A stretch of DNA of 64,000 nucleotides from Dactylosporangium sp. AC04546 (GTDB taxonomy: Bacteria > Actinomycetota > Actinomycetes > Mycobacteriales > Micromonosporaceae). Both the position numbers and the translations under genes were made by a program. The stretch covers positions 118,229 through 182,228 of the forward strand of contig NZ_JAHYSG010000009.1 of the NCBI RefSeq assembly GCF_022095675.1, written 5' to 3'. The stretch's first letter is position 1. Each line of letters begins with the position of its first letter. The notes beneath the pieces were generated by a model, which saw nothing but the letters and a program-made list of their open reading frames with translations, made no database searches and had not been told where the DNA came from. Shown piece after piece: positions 32,279 through 40,464 of the stretch.

Positions 32279-33214
32279 CTAGGCGACAGCCTGGCACAGC
32301 TTGAGCAGCCGCTCGTCGTCGGTGACGTTCGCGCTCGACCACGAGTTGGTCGAGGCGTTGAACCTCCGGTACGCTGCGATCTCGGCGCGGAACAGCGGTT
32401 GCAGAGCGGCCGCCAGCGCACCGGTGGCCGCCTCGGCGATCTTCGTGCGGGTCTGCGGATTCCCGTGCCAGGCGGCAGTCAGGACCGGTGCCACCCGTTC
32501 CGCGTTGTCGGTGAGCCGCCACAGCGTGAGAGCGGCGTGCGTGGGTGTCCACCAGGTCCGTCCCGCCGGCGCTTCGAGGTATGCCGCGACCAGCGGCGCG
32601 GCCGGGGCGGCGGCCGAGCCCATTGCGGCGATCTCCTCGAACGCCGCGTTGGCGGCCGGGCCGTCCAAATGGGTGGCCAGCAGCGTTAGGGCATCCAGCG
32701 ACCGGTCGATGCGCCACAGCGCTCCGGCCGCAGCGACGGCCAGGCGTGGATCGTCACCCGCCGCTGCCACCCGGAGAGCGGGCAGGGCCTCCGTCGCGGC
32801 TGGGCCGATCCGGCCCAGGGTGGCCGCGGGCCAGTCGCGCAGCGGTGAGGCGAGCAGGCGGGGCACGGCTGGGGCGGCGGCCGGGCCGAAGGCGCGCAGC
32901 GCGACCTGGAACGCGTATCACTCGGTGGGCTCCCGGTCGCCGGCCGGGAGAACCGGAAAGACGGGCACGATCTCGGCGGTGATCCGGTCGGCGTGCCCGG
33001 CATAGTGGGCGAGCTTGTACCCGGTGTCCTTCGGGCGCTGCGGCAGCCGCAGCGCGGTCAGCAACGGCGGCAGGGCCCGTTCGTCGCCGAGCCCGGCGAG
33101 GGTCTCGATGTACGGATGCAGCCCCGGAAGATCTTGTTTGTACCGGACGGCCCACTCGGGCAGCCCGTCCCGCCACGGACGGGCGTCGATGGCGGCCAGT
33201 CGCCGGGCGATCGC
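32279..33214 (-). pseudogene. Broken HEAT-repeat protein gene
   Basis: One reading frame on the - strand codes HEAT-like alpha-helical repeats, with an in-frame TGA at 32918-32920. Before the stop: GLPEWAVRYKQDLPGLHPYI and ERALPPLLTALRLPQRPKDT; after it: YAFQVALRAFGPAAAPAVPR, ATLGRIGPAATEALPALRVA and further repeats to the TAG at 32279-32281. The frame begins right after a TAG at 33215-33217 without a start codon, so the 5-prime end is also lost. The two halves keep the same frame and style, so they were one gene. A GTG at 32866 could still start a 195-residue product. Readthrough of the TGA is unlikely. Confidence 0.75.
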
Positions 33215-33251
33215 CTAGACGAGTAGGCCCAAACCGAGATCGATGGACCCG

Positions 33252-33689
33252 TTAGCTGAGCTGCTCGGCCAGGGCGACGATGATGCCCTCGGGGCCGCGG
33301 ACGTTGCAGAGCCGATAGCTGTCCTCGTACTGGACCAGCTCGCCGACGAGTTCGGCGCCGTGGGTGCGTAGGCGGGCGACGACGTCCTCGATGTCGTCGA
33401 CGGCGAACATGATGCGCCGTATGCCCAGCGTGTTGGCCGGTGGGTTCTTCGGCTCGGCGCTGATCGCCATCGGCGTGTGGAACTTCGTCAGCTCGACCCG
33501 GCCGTGGCCGTCCGGGGTCCGCACGACGGCGATGTCCGCTCGGACGCCGTCCAGCCCGACGAGCCGGTCCACCGATGGACCCTCGACGGTTGTCTGGCCC
33601 TCCAGCTCCATGCCGAGTTCGACGAAGAACGCGATCGCAGCCGCGATGTCGTCGACAACGATCAGGACGTTGTCCATCCGCTTGATCAT
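33252..33689 (-). CDS. VOC (glyoxalase/dioxygenase fold) family protein
   Basis: This 145-residue protein has two beta-alpha-beta-beta-beta modules: DNVLIVVDDIAAAIAFFVEL near residues 6-25 and IRRIMFAVDDIEDVVARLRT near 91-110, ending with VRGPEGIIVALAEQ, where the glutamate is a typical metal ligand. Histidine in HGRVELTKF may be another. It is divergent from a LysR regulator gene, which may control it. Members include glyoxalase I-like and resistance proteins; the exact reaction is not known. Confidence 0.88.
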   Translation of the reverse strand: MIKRMDNVLIVVDDIAAAIAFFVELGMELEGQTTVEGPSVDRLVGLDGVRADIAVVRTPDGHGRVELTKFHTPMAISAEPKNPPANTLGIRRIMFAVDDIEDVVARLRTHGAELVGELVQYEDSYRLCNVRGPEGIIVALAEQLS

Positions 33690-33846
33690 GGTGGTATTCC
33701 TTCAGTTGTAGTAGCGGCGGGCGCTGGACCCGGTCCGGGTGCCCGCCTGTCGTGCTCCTCGTTCACAAGTCCCGTTCAGCGTGTACCGAGCACCACTCAT
33801 TCGTCCAATGCCAACTTCTGCTGCTACCCATAACTATCATGGATGA

Positions 33847-34818
33847 ATGCTGGACATCGTGCGACTCCGCATCCTCGCGGCGGTCGCCGCGCACGGCTCG
33901 GTCACAAAAGCCGCCAAGCACCTGAGGTACTCCCAGCCGGCGGTCAGCCACCATCTGGCCCGGCTGGAAGCCGAGACCGGCGCCCGGCTGGTCCAGCGCG
34001 TCGGGCGGGGCATCCGACTGACGCCGGAGGGCGAGCACCTCGCCCGCCGCGCCGCGGAGATCGTCGGACGGGTCGACACCGCCGCCGCGGAACTGTCCGC
34101 GATGGTGGGCCTGCGAACCGGCCGGGTCCGGGTCGCCGGCTTCCAATCGGCGCTTGCCGCCCTGATACCGCACGCCGCCGCCACCCTGCGGCGCGAGCAC
34201 CCCGGCATCGAACTGCACCTGGTCGACGCCCACCCGCAGGTGGCGCTGAACCTGCTGCGCGACGGGCAGGTCGACGCCGCCGTCATCTTCCGCTACGACG
34301 ACACCACGCCCGACGACATCCGCGTCACGCACCTGTTCGACGACCCGATGCACCTGCTCAGCCTCGAACCCGGCCAGACGCTGCGGGACCACCGCGACTC
34401 GGCCTGGATCGCCGGCTGCGACAACTGCCGCCGCGAGTTCGTCGCCGCGTGCGAGCGGGCCGGCTTCACCCCGCACATCGTCTACACCAGCGACGACGTG
34501 ATCGTCGAACAGGCCCTCGTTGCCGCCGGCATGGGCGTCACCACCATGCCCGGCCTGTCCTTACGCACCCACCGGGCACCCGGCATCGAAGCCACCCCAC
34601 TGCCCGACTTCCGCCGGCGCGTCTATCTCGCCACCTACGGCGACCCACCGGATCCCCCGGCCACCGCGGCCTTTGTCGCCGCGCTGCACCACGCCGTCCA
34701 GCAGACCCGCCCCGGCGAGCCGGCACCACCCGGCGAGGCCCCTGACGGGCGATCACCAAAAAATCCGGCAACTAGATCCGGACATCCGTCGACGTCACGT
34801 GGTCGATGCGCTCAGTGA
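33847..34818 (+). CDS. LysR family transcriptional regulator
   Basis: This 323-residue protein has the winged helix-turn-helix HGSVTKAAKHLRYSQPAVSH (residues 16-35) and HLARLEAETGARLVQRVGRG, then a periplasmic-binding-fold effector domain (TGRVRVAGFQSALAALIPHA near 91-110). ATG 33847 comes 157 bases from the divergent VOC gene, whose promoter it may control. Its last 24 bases overlap the end of the convergent LysR gene on the other strand. The C-terminal 45 residues are Pro/Arg-rich and unlikely to be structured. Inducer unknown. Confidence 0.9.
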   Translation: MLDIVRLRILAAVAAHGSVTKAAKHLRYSQPAVSHHLARLEAETGARLVQRVGRGIRLTPEGEHLARRAAEIVGRVDTAAAELSAMVGLRTGRVRVAGFQSALAALIPHAAATLRREHPGIELHLVDAHPQVALNLLRDGQVDAAVIFRYDDTTPDDIRVTHLFDDPMHLLSLEPGQTLRDHRDSAWIAGCDNCRREFVAACERAGFTPHIVYTSDDVIVEQALVAAGMGVTTMPGLSLRTHRAPGIEATPLPDFRRRVYLATYGDPPDPPATAAFVAALHHAVQQTRPGEPAPPGEAPDGRSPKNPATRSGHPSTSRGRCAQ

Positions 34819-35673
34819 CCGTGATCCGCTGGCGAGTATGGCCGCGATCAGCGCTTTTGCGGCGGGGCGTTCCTCGGCCCGTGGGTTGACCAGGAGTACC
34901 AGGTCGATATGTCCGAGTTCGGGGAGGCGATGCGCGGGGCCCAGGGTGGTGAGCTGGGCGGGCACCAGGCTGGCGGCCATGACGGATATGCCGATGCCGG
35001 CCGCGACGCCCGCGATCAGGCCGTTCACCCCGCGGCAGACACACGCGCTGCGGTACGGGATCTGGGCCCGGTTCAGTGCCTTGCGCATCTCGGAGCGTGA
35101 CAGGCTGGGAGCGGCGTAGACGACCAGCGGCACCGGCTTCGTCAGGTCGATCTTCGTGGCGGGTGTGCCGACCCAGACGAGCCTGTCGCGTTTGACGAGC
35201 TGGCCACGCTCGTCGCCGGGCGTCCGCTTGCCGACGAGCACGTCGAGCTTGTCGTTGGCCATCCACTCGTGCAACACCCGGCTCTGCTCGACGGTGAGGT
35301 AGAAGTCGACCATCGGATAGTCGCGGCGGAACTCCCGGAGAATCTGCGGCAGCCGAGTGAGCGCGAGATCGTCGGACATCCCGATCCGGAGCCGGCCGCG
35401 CGGCTGTGAGCCACTGAAATACGCTGCGGCCTGCTCGTGCGCGGCCAGAATCGTCCGCGCGAAGCCGATCATGGCCTCGCCGTCCGGCGTGAGGGCCAGC
35501 GAGTGCGTCGTGCGGTGCACGAGCGTGCGCCCAACCTGCTGCTCCAGCCGGCGGATGTGCTGGCTGACCGTCGGCTGACGGATCCGCAGCCGAGCCGCGG
35601 CCTGCGTGAAGCTGCCGGTCTGCTCCACCGCCAGCAGGGTGGCGAGCAGTTCGGGGTCGTACGGCACGGTCAT
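34795..35673 (-). CDS. LysR family transcriptional regulator (divergent from MFS gene)
   Basis: This 292-residue regulator has the helix-turn-helix GSFTQAAARLRIRQPTVSQH (residues 20-39) and a LysR effector domain (GRLRIGMSDDLALTRLPQIL near 93-112; GVAAGIGISVMAASLVPAQL near 223-242). Start ATG 35673 is about 98 bases from the divergent MFS transporter gene, the usual layout of a LysR regulator and its target. ATAAC occurs twice in that gap and could be part of its site, but no full T-N11-A box was proven. Its 3-prime end overlaps that of the other LysR gene. Confidence 0.9.
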   Translation of the reverse strand: MTVPYDPELLATLLAVEQTGSFTQAAARLRIRQPTVSQHIRRLEQQVGRTLVHRTTHSLALTPDGEAMIGFARTILAAHEQAAAYFSGSQPRGRLRIGMSDDLALTRLPQILREFRRDYPMVDFYLTVEQSRVLHEWMANDKLDVLVGKRTPGDERGQLVKRDRLVWVGTPATKIDLTKPVPLVVYAAPSLSRSEMRKALNRAQIPYRSACVCRGVNGLIAGVAAGIGISVMAASLVPAQLTTLGPAHRLPELGHIDLVLLVNPRAEERPAAKALIAAILASGSRSLSASTT

Positions 35674-35771
35674 AACGAAACCCTATAACTGTGTGACGGG
35701 CCATCGGTCTTCAGTATGGGTCGCCTTTCCAGGAAGGATGAATCGGCAAATAGATCGCGAGAGGATTTCTT

Positions 35772-37094
35772 GTGAGTACGGCTTCAGCCGTCCGAAGTTC
35801 GACCTCGACCACCGCCGACAACCCGTTCGCCGCCCTGAGGTTCCCCGGCTACCGCATCTACCTGATCGGACAGAGCCTCGCCAGCACCGGCACCTGGATG
35901 GCCAGCATCGCGCAGGACTGGCTGGCGCTGCAGCTCACGGACAGCCCGACCGCCGTCGGCATCACCATGGCCCTGCAGTTCCTACCCATCCTCTTCCTGG
36001 GCGTCCACGGTGGCCAGCTCGCCGACCGCTACCCGAAACGCCGGATCCTGCTGATCACACAGACGCTGAACGCCTGCCTGATGGGCACGCTCGCCGTCCT
36101 CACCATCCTGGGCGTGATCCGCATCCAGTACCTGTTCCTGATCGCCCTGCTGACCGGGATCGTCTTCGCCGTCGACGCCCCGACCCGCCAGGTCTTCGCG
36201 ACCGAGGTCGTACCGGTCAGCCATCTGCGCCAGGCGGTCTCGCTCAACGCGACGGCCTTCCAGGCCACCCGGCTCATCGGCCCGGCGATCGCCACCGTAC
36301 TCATCGGTACCGCCGGCACCGGATGGGTCTTCGCATGCAACGCCCTGTGCTACCTCGGCCCCACGCTGGCGCTGCTCCGCCTGCGACCGGGCGACCTGGC
36401 GCCCGCGCCGCCGGCGAGCCGCGAGCCACGAGCGTTCCGAACGGCCGCACGGTACGTGCGGCAACGCCCGCAGGTGTTCTGGACGGTCGTTCTCGTCGGC
36501 GTCATCGGCATGTTCGGCCTGAACTTCCCGATCGTGCTGACGGCCATCGCGACCGAGACGTTCCACGGGACCGCCGGCATGTACGGCCTGTTCAACGTCG
36601 TGCTGGCCGTCGGCTCCGCGATGGGCGCGCTTGCTGCCGGATCGGGGACGTCCACCCGGCTGCGGCCCATCGTCCTGTACGGAGGGCTGTTCGGTGCGCT
36701 GCAGGCACTCGCCGCCGCCGCGCCGAACCTGCCGACGTTCCTGCCGCTGCTGGCCGCGATGGGGTTCGTCAACCTGGCGTTCCAGGCGCTGGCGAACGCG
36801 TCGGTCCAGCTGTGGGTCGACCCGGAGATGCGCGGCCGCGTGATGGGCCTCTACCTGCTGGTGTTCACCGGCGGGACCCCGCTCGGCGCACCCGTCGTCG
36901 GGGCCCTCACCGACCACGTCGGCGCGCGCTTCGGGATGGCCGTCTGCGGCCTCGTCCCGGCCGCCGCCGCGGGAGCGATCGTGCTGATCAAGGTCTGGTC
37001 CCGTCGCCGGTTGCGGCGGCTGCCACCGCCACCGTCGGCGACCCCGCCGGCGCCGGCCGCGACCCGGCAGCTGTGCCGGCCGGGCCGCACCTGA
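35772..37094 (+). CDS. MFS transporter (drug or siderophore exporter type)
   Basis: This 440-residue protein has about twelve hydrophobic helices. The N-terminus (NPFAALRFPGYRIYLIGQSL near 17-36, TGTWMASIAQDWLALQLTDS near 39-58) and GGQLADRYPKRRILL near 79-93 are typical of the EntS/MFS_3 exporter group. Start is GTG 35772. It is divergent from a LysR gene, its likely regulator. The GH53 operators begin 28 bases after its stop. Export of a small toxic compound or metabolite is likely; the substrate is unknown. Confidence 0.88.
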   Translation: MSTASAVRSSTSTTADNPFAALRFPGYRIYLIGQSLASTGTWMASIAQDWLALQLTDSPTAVGITMALQFLPILFLGVHGGQLADRYPKRRILLITQTLNACLMGTLAVLTILGVIRIQYLFLIALLTGIVFAVDAPTRQVFATEVVPVSHLRQAVSLNATAFQATRLIGPAIATVLIGTAGTGWVFACNALCYLGPTLALLRLRPGDLAPAPPASREPRAFRTAARYVRQRPQVFWTVVLVGVIGMFGLNFPIVLTAIATETFHGTAGMYGLFNVVLAVGSAMGALAAGSGTSTRLRPIVLYGGLFGALQALAAAAPNLPTFLPLLAAMGFVNLAFQALANASVQLWVDPEMRGRVMGLYLLVFTGGTPLGAPVVGALTDHVGARFGMAVCGLVPAAAAGAIVLIKVWSRRRLRRLPPPPSATPPAPAATRQLCRPGRT

Positions 37095-37121
37095 CGTTCG
37101 GACACCGCCCCGCCTGCGTCT

Positions 37122-37200
37122 GTGAGCGCTCCCGGATACACCGCGCAAATGTTTCGGGTTGACTCGCGTCTATGTGGAGTCCGAGACTGGGAGCGCTCAC
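37122..37200 (+). promoter_or_regulatory. Two LacI/CebR-type operators upstream of the galactanase gene
   Basis: GTGAGCGCTCCC (37122-37133) and GGGAGCGCTCAC (37189-37200) are inverted copies of each other, and each is a near-palindrome around GAGCGCTC, the core recognised by actinomycete CebR-like LacI repressors of sugar genes. A TTGACT (37159-37164) between them is a possible -35 box. The second site lies 30 bases before the galactanase start. Repression relieved by a galacto-oligosaccharide is the expected logic; no LacI gene is in the window. Confidence 0.72.
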
Positions 37201-37230
37201 GGGGAACCGCCAACACCCCAGGGAGACCTC

Positions 37231-38340
37231 ATGTCACGAACGCCCCTGGCCGCCCTCGCCTGCGCGGTCCTGCTCGGCACGTTCGCCGCCGTCGTCCCCA
37301 GCGCGCCGGCCGCCGCCGCGACGCTGACCATGCGCGGTGCCGACGTGTCGTCGCTGCGGCGCAGCCTCGACCTGGGCGCCAGGTACTACAACGCGGGCGG
37401 CGCCGCCGCCGACCCGCTCGACGTGCTCAAGTCCGCCGGCGTCAACTATGCCCGGCTGCGGATCTGGAACAACCCGGCCAGCGGCTACAACAACCTGTCG
37501 AAGGTCCTGCTCGACGCGAAGGCGGTCAAGGCCAAGGGTCTCGCGCTGATGGTCGACTTCCACTACTCCGACACGTGGGCCGACCCGGGCAAGCAGTACA
37601 AGCCGGCTGCCTGGGCCGGTCACACCATCGGCACGCTGCAGAACGACGTCTACAACTACACGTACCAGGTCTGTACCGCGCTCAAGGCCCAGGGCACCAC
37701 CCCGGACAGCGTGCAGATCGGCAACGAGATCAACGTCGGCATGCTGTGGAACGAGGGCAAGGTCGTCAACAACGACTTCACCAACCTGAGCCTGCTGCTC
37801 AAGGCCGGGTACAACGCCACCAAGGCCTGCAACAGCGGCACGAAGGTCATCATCCACACCGCCAACTCAGACAGCGACGCCCACGCCCGCTGGTTCTACG
37901 ACGGCATCACCGCCAAGGGTGTCACGTGGGACATCACCGGCCTGTCCTACTACTGCATGTGGCACGGCGACCTGGCCAACCTGTACTACGTGATCAGCGA
38001 CGTGAAGTCCCGCTACGGCAAACCCGTCGTCCTGGCCGAGACCGCCTACCCGTTCACCGCGGCGAACGCCGACGGGGAGGCCAACTCGGTCAACGGCTCC
38101 GTACCGTGCTCCGGCTACCCCGCGACGTGGGCCGGCCAGGCGACCAACTTCACGCACGTGCAGAACACGGCCCGCAACGCCGGCGCGGCCGGGGTCTTCT
38201 ACTGGGAGCCCACCTGGTACGCGGTCCCGGGCAACGGCTGGGACCCGGCGAACATCAACGGCACCGGCAACCAGTGGGACAACATGGCCATCTTCGACTG
38301 GACCGGCCACGTCAACCCGAACGTGGTCTGGACGCCCTGA
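37231..38340 (+). CDS. Secreted arabinogalactan endo-beta-1,4-galactanase (GH53)
   Basis: This 369-residue enzyme should cut beta-1,4-galactan outside the cell. Residues 1-29 are a signal peptide (MSRTPLAALACAVLLGTFAA, then an SAPAAAA cleavage region). The GH53 barrel follows: MRGADVSSLRRSLDLGARYY near 31-50, the acid/base glutamate Glu166 in IGNEINVGMLW, SYYCMWHG near 237, and the nucleophile Glu270 in VLAETAYPF. ATG 37231 is preceded by AGGGAG at five bases; an in-frame upstream ATG... start near 37159 would spoil the signal peptide. No binding module is attached. Regulation by the two CebR-like boxes fits plant polymer use. Confidence 0.93.
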   Translation: MSRTPLAALACAVLLGTFAAVVPSAPAAAATLTMRGADVSSLRRSLDLGARYYNAGGAAADPLDVLKSAGVNYARLRIWNNPASGYNNLSKVLLDAKAVKAKGLALMVDFHYSDTWADPGKQYKPAAWAGHTIGTLQNDVYNYTYQVCTALKAQGTTPDSVQIGNEINVGMLWNEGKVVNNDFTNLSLLLKAGYNATKACNSGTKVIIHTANSDSDAHARWFYDGITAKGVTWDITGLSYYCMWHGDLANLYYVISDVKSRYGKPVVLAETAYPFTAANADGEANSVNGSVPCSGYPATWAGQATNFTHVQNTARNAGAAGVFYWEPTWYAVPGNGWDPANINGTGNQWDNMAIFDWTGHVNPNVVWTP

Positions 38341-38381
38341 CGGTGACACACCCGGCGGCCGTGCCACGGCATGATCGAGCC

Positions 38382-38768
38382 ATGGAGGTACTCAGTAGCC
38401 GCATCCTGCTACGCCCGTCCGACCCGGACCGCAGTCGTCGTTTCTACCGGGACATCCTTGGGCTCGCGGTCTACCGCGAGTTCGGGCCGCCTGAGGATCC
38501 GGGGCTGGTCTTCTTCCTCGGCCAGGGGCTGCTCGAGGTGTCCGGCACATCCGACGACGAGGCAGCGGGGCCACTTCGGATCTGGCTGCAGGTCCGCGAT
38601 GTACGGGCCGAGCACGACCGTCTCGCGGCGGCGGGAGTGAGGGTCACGCGCGAACCCCGGCCGGAGCCGTGGGGGCTGGTCGAGATGTGGATCGAGGACC
38701 CGGACGGCGTGCGTATCGTGCTCGTCGAGGTCCCTGCCGACCACCCCCTGCGGCGTGACCGAAGGTGA
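38382..38768 (+). CDS. VOC family protein
   Basis: This 128-residue protein is one glyoxalase-fold unit: SSRILLRPSDPDRSRRFYRD near residues 5-24, VFFLGQGLLEVSG in the middle, RIWLQVRDVRAEHDRLAAAG and the metal-ligand end MWIEDPDGVRIVLVEVP. ATG 38382 lies 41 bases after the galactanase stop. Such proteins may be lyases, isomerases or bleomycin-type binding proteins; nothing decides here. The intergenic gap has no clear hairpin, so it may be transcribed with the galactanase gene or from its own promoter. Confidence 0.85.
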   Translation: MEVLSSRILLRPSDPDRSRRFYRDILGLAVYREFGPPEDPGLVFFLGQGLLEVSGTSDDEAAGPLRIWLQVRDVRAEHDRLAAAGVRVTREPRPEPWGLVEMWIEDPDGVRIVLVEVPADHPLRRDRR

Positions 38769-38800
38769 CACAGTGACCCACTGACGCATGCCGGAGGGTG

Positions 38801-39469
38801 ATGCCGCGGCGTGGGCTGCTCCGTACGCTGCGAATAGTGTTCGTGGAGCTCTCGCACGAGATCGTCGCCGGGATGCTGACCCGCGCCGACGTGCCGAGTC
38901 CGCACCTGACGGTGGCCGTCCCGCGGGCCGGGACGGGCGCGTCGTTCGAGATCGAGTCGCTGACGCTGGTGGGCAACACCGGCACGTACCTCGACGCGCC
39001 GTACCACCATCATGCCGACCGCGCCGACCTGGCCGGCCTGCCGCTCGAACGACTGCTCAGCGTCCCGATCGCTGTCGTGCGGGCTGTCGGCCTGGAGGCG
39101 GTGACCGCGGCCCACCTCGGCGAGCCTGACCGGCTGTGGGGCCACGCCGTCCTCGTGCACACCGGCTGGGCGCGTCACTGGGGGACGCCACGCTACCTCA
39201 ACCTGGACTGCCCGCACCTCACCACGAGTGCCGCGGACGCGCTCGTGGACGCCAACGTCGCGCTCGTCGGCATCGACTCGGCCTACCTCGACGACCCGGC
39301 CGACCCGGCCCGCGCCGTTCACGCCCGGCTGCTCGGCGCCGACATCCCGATCATCGAGAACCTGACCAACCTGGATGCGGTGCCCGACACCGGAAGCCGC
39401 CTGACCGCGCTGCCCGCACCGGTGCGGGCGATGGCGTCGTTCCCGGTCCGCGCCGTCGCCGTGGTGTAG
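38801..39469 (+). CDS. Cyclase-family hydrolase with altered metal motif
   Basis: This 222-residue protein belongs by pattern to the cyclase/kynurenine formamidase family (FVELSHEIVAGMLT near the N-terminus, AVLVHTGWARHWGTPRYLNL near 110-129, VALVGIDSAYLDDP and IIENLTNLDAVP near the end). The metal motif HxGTHxDxPxH reads NTGTYLDAPYH here, so two ligand histidines are Asn and Tyr. The third histidine and the aspartate remain. The start is not certain: GTG 38798, ATG 38801 and GTG 38837 are in frame, with GGAGGG just before the first two. Either the metal site differs or the activity is changed. Confidence 0.78.
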   Translation: MPRRGLLRTLRIVFVELSHEIVAGMLTRADVPSPHLTVAVPRAGTGASFEIESLTLVGNTGTYLDAPYHHHADRADLAGLPLERLLSVPIAVVRAVGLEAVTAAHLGEPDRLWGHAVLVHTGWARHWGTPRYLNLDCPHLTTSAADALVDANVALVGIDSAYLDDPADPARAVHARLLGADIPIIENLTNLDAVPDTGSRLTALPAPVRAMASFPVRAVAVV

Positions 39470-39514
39470 CCCGGCCATGCGCGGCATCAGCCGGTACGAC
39501 ATCCGCAGTTGCGG

Positions 39515-40168
39515 TCAGAATGTGGCCCCGGCCTTCACCGCGGCGCCCTCGATGACCACCTCCAGGCAGTCGCGGAACAGGTCGTCCACGGTGCGGCCGG
39601 GTCGGAAGTATTCGGCGATGGCGGCGACCGCGGTCGGGTGCTGCTCGGCGAAGGTGGCCATGTCGAAGGTTTTCAGCGCTTCCGCGTCCGGGCGGGGGGC
39701 CTGTTCTTCGAGGACGTGGCCGACCGTGAAGCGCTCGACGGTCAGGACGATCACGCGGGCCTGTCGCAGCGGGATGCCGCGCGCCACCAGGGTACTCATG
39801 GCCAGTTCGGAGATCGCCGCCATCTTGAGGGAGAGCTGAGCGGCGGAGACGACCCGGGCACCGTCCGGATGGGCGAGCAGCGCCCGGCGCAGCCGCCCGG
39901 CCAGGCCGCTCAACCAGTCCTGCCAGTGCTGGTCCGGCTCGGGCGGTGACATGTCGCCGAACTCCTGGTCGAGGATCGCGTCGGCAATCGCGGTGACCAG
40001 GGCCGCCTTGTTGGGCACATGCCAGTAGAGGGTCGGCGACTGCACACCGAGCCGCGCGGCGAGCTTGCGGGTCGTCACGCCGTCGAGGCCCTCGGCGTCC
40101 AGCAGGGCGACGGCCTCGGTGACGATCCGCTGTCGGTCTAGCGCCAACTCGGTACCTCCCGTCAGCAC
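39515..40168 (-). CDS. TetR repressor, close to the tetracycline-repressor type in its DNA-binding domain
   Basis: This 217-residue repressor matches Tn10-type TetR unusually well at the N-terminus: TTRKLAARLGVQSPTLYWHV (residues 32-51, helix-turn-helix) against [20 protein letters not shown], and later ALLAHPDGARV and ERFTVGHVLEEQ. The tetracycline contacts of TetR(B), His64, Asn82 and His100, are not conserved (EFGDM, SGLAG and ARVVS at those places), so tetracycline is unlikely to be the inducer. It is divergent from an alcohol dehydrogenase operon across two tet-operator-like palindromes that it should bind. Confidence 0.9.
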   Translation of the reverse strand: MLTGGTELALDRQRIVTEAVALLDAEGLDGVTTRKLAARLGVQSPTLYWHVPNKAALVTAIADAILDQEFGDMSPPEPDQHWQDWLSGLAGRLRRALLAHPDGARVVSAAQLSLKMAAISELAMSTLVARGIPLRQARVIVLTVERFTVGHVLEEQAPRPDAEALKTFDMATFAEQHPTAVAAIAEYFRPGRTVDDLFRDCLEVVIEGAAVKAGATF

Positions 40169-40205
40169 TCTATCAGTGCTAGAGTCTCTCTATCACTGAT
40201 AGAGA
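40167..40205. promoter_or_regulatory. Tandem tet-operator-like palindromes
   Basis: ACTCTATCAGTGCTAGAGT (40167-40185) and TCTCTATCACTGATAGAGA (40187-40205) are separated by one base. The second is a perfect 9-1-9 palindrome. From memory of Tn10, tetO1 is ACTCTATCATTGATAGAGT and tetO2 is TCCCTATCAGTGATAGAGA, so each site here differs by only about two bases. The first site overlaps the TetR start codon (40166-40168) and the second ends 13 bases before the divergent gene, so binding should block both directions. Confidence 0.85.
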
Positions 40206-40218
40206 GACGGAGACGAAG

Positions 40219-40464
40219 ATGACAGACAAGCACTCGTTCGGCGGCCTGCTGCACCGGGCGACCCATCGCGTTCCTGGGGTTCCCGCGCATGTCGAGCAGC
40301 CGGCCGGGCACCAGGGCGCGGCGGTCCACGGCCGCGCGCGGCGCCGGGGCGGCGCCCCTCGCCCTTCGCTGAACCACCGGTGGAACCACTCACCCGCCCG
40401 CCCTCCCCGGTTCATGGCGGCCTGGCAGCGCCGGATCGCGGCGTTCTTCGGCCGGGAGCGGTGA
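40219..40464 (+). CDS. Small basic protein of unknown function in the TetR-controlled operon
   Basis: This 81-residue reading frame starts at ATG 40219 with GGAG six bases upstream, directly after the second tet-like operator, and its stop overlaps the dehydrogenase start (TGATG). The protein is rich in Arg, His and Pro (GRARRRGGAPRPSLNHRW near 38-55) and ends with a possible amphipathic helix FMAAWQRRIAAFFGRER. No domain was recognised and there is no signal peptide. The ribosome site and coupling argue for translation; it may act mainly as a leader for the next gene or be the scar of a lost gene. Confidence 0.5.
   Translation: MTDKHSFGGLLHRATHRVPGVPAHVEQPAGHQGAAVHGRARRRGGAPRPSLNHRWNHSPARPPRFMAAWQRRIAAFFGRER

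Noticed and set aside
35674..35771. Repeated ATAAC as a defined LysR operator
   Set aside because: Short AT words occur by chance in a promoter gap and no clear T-N11-A symmetry was found.
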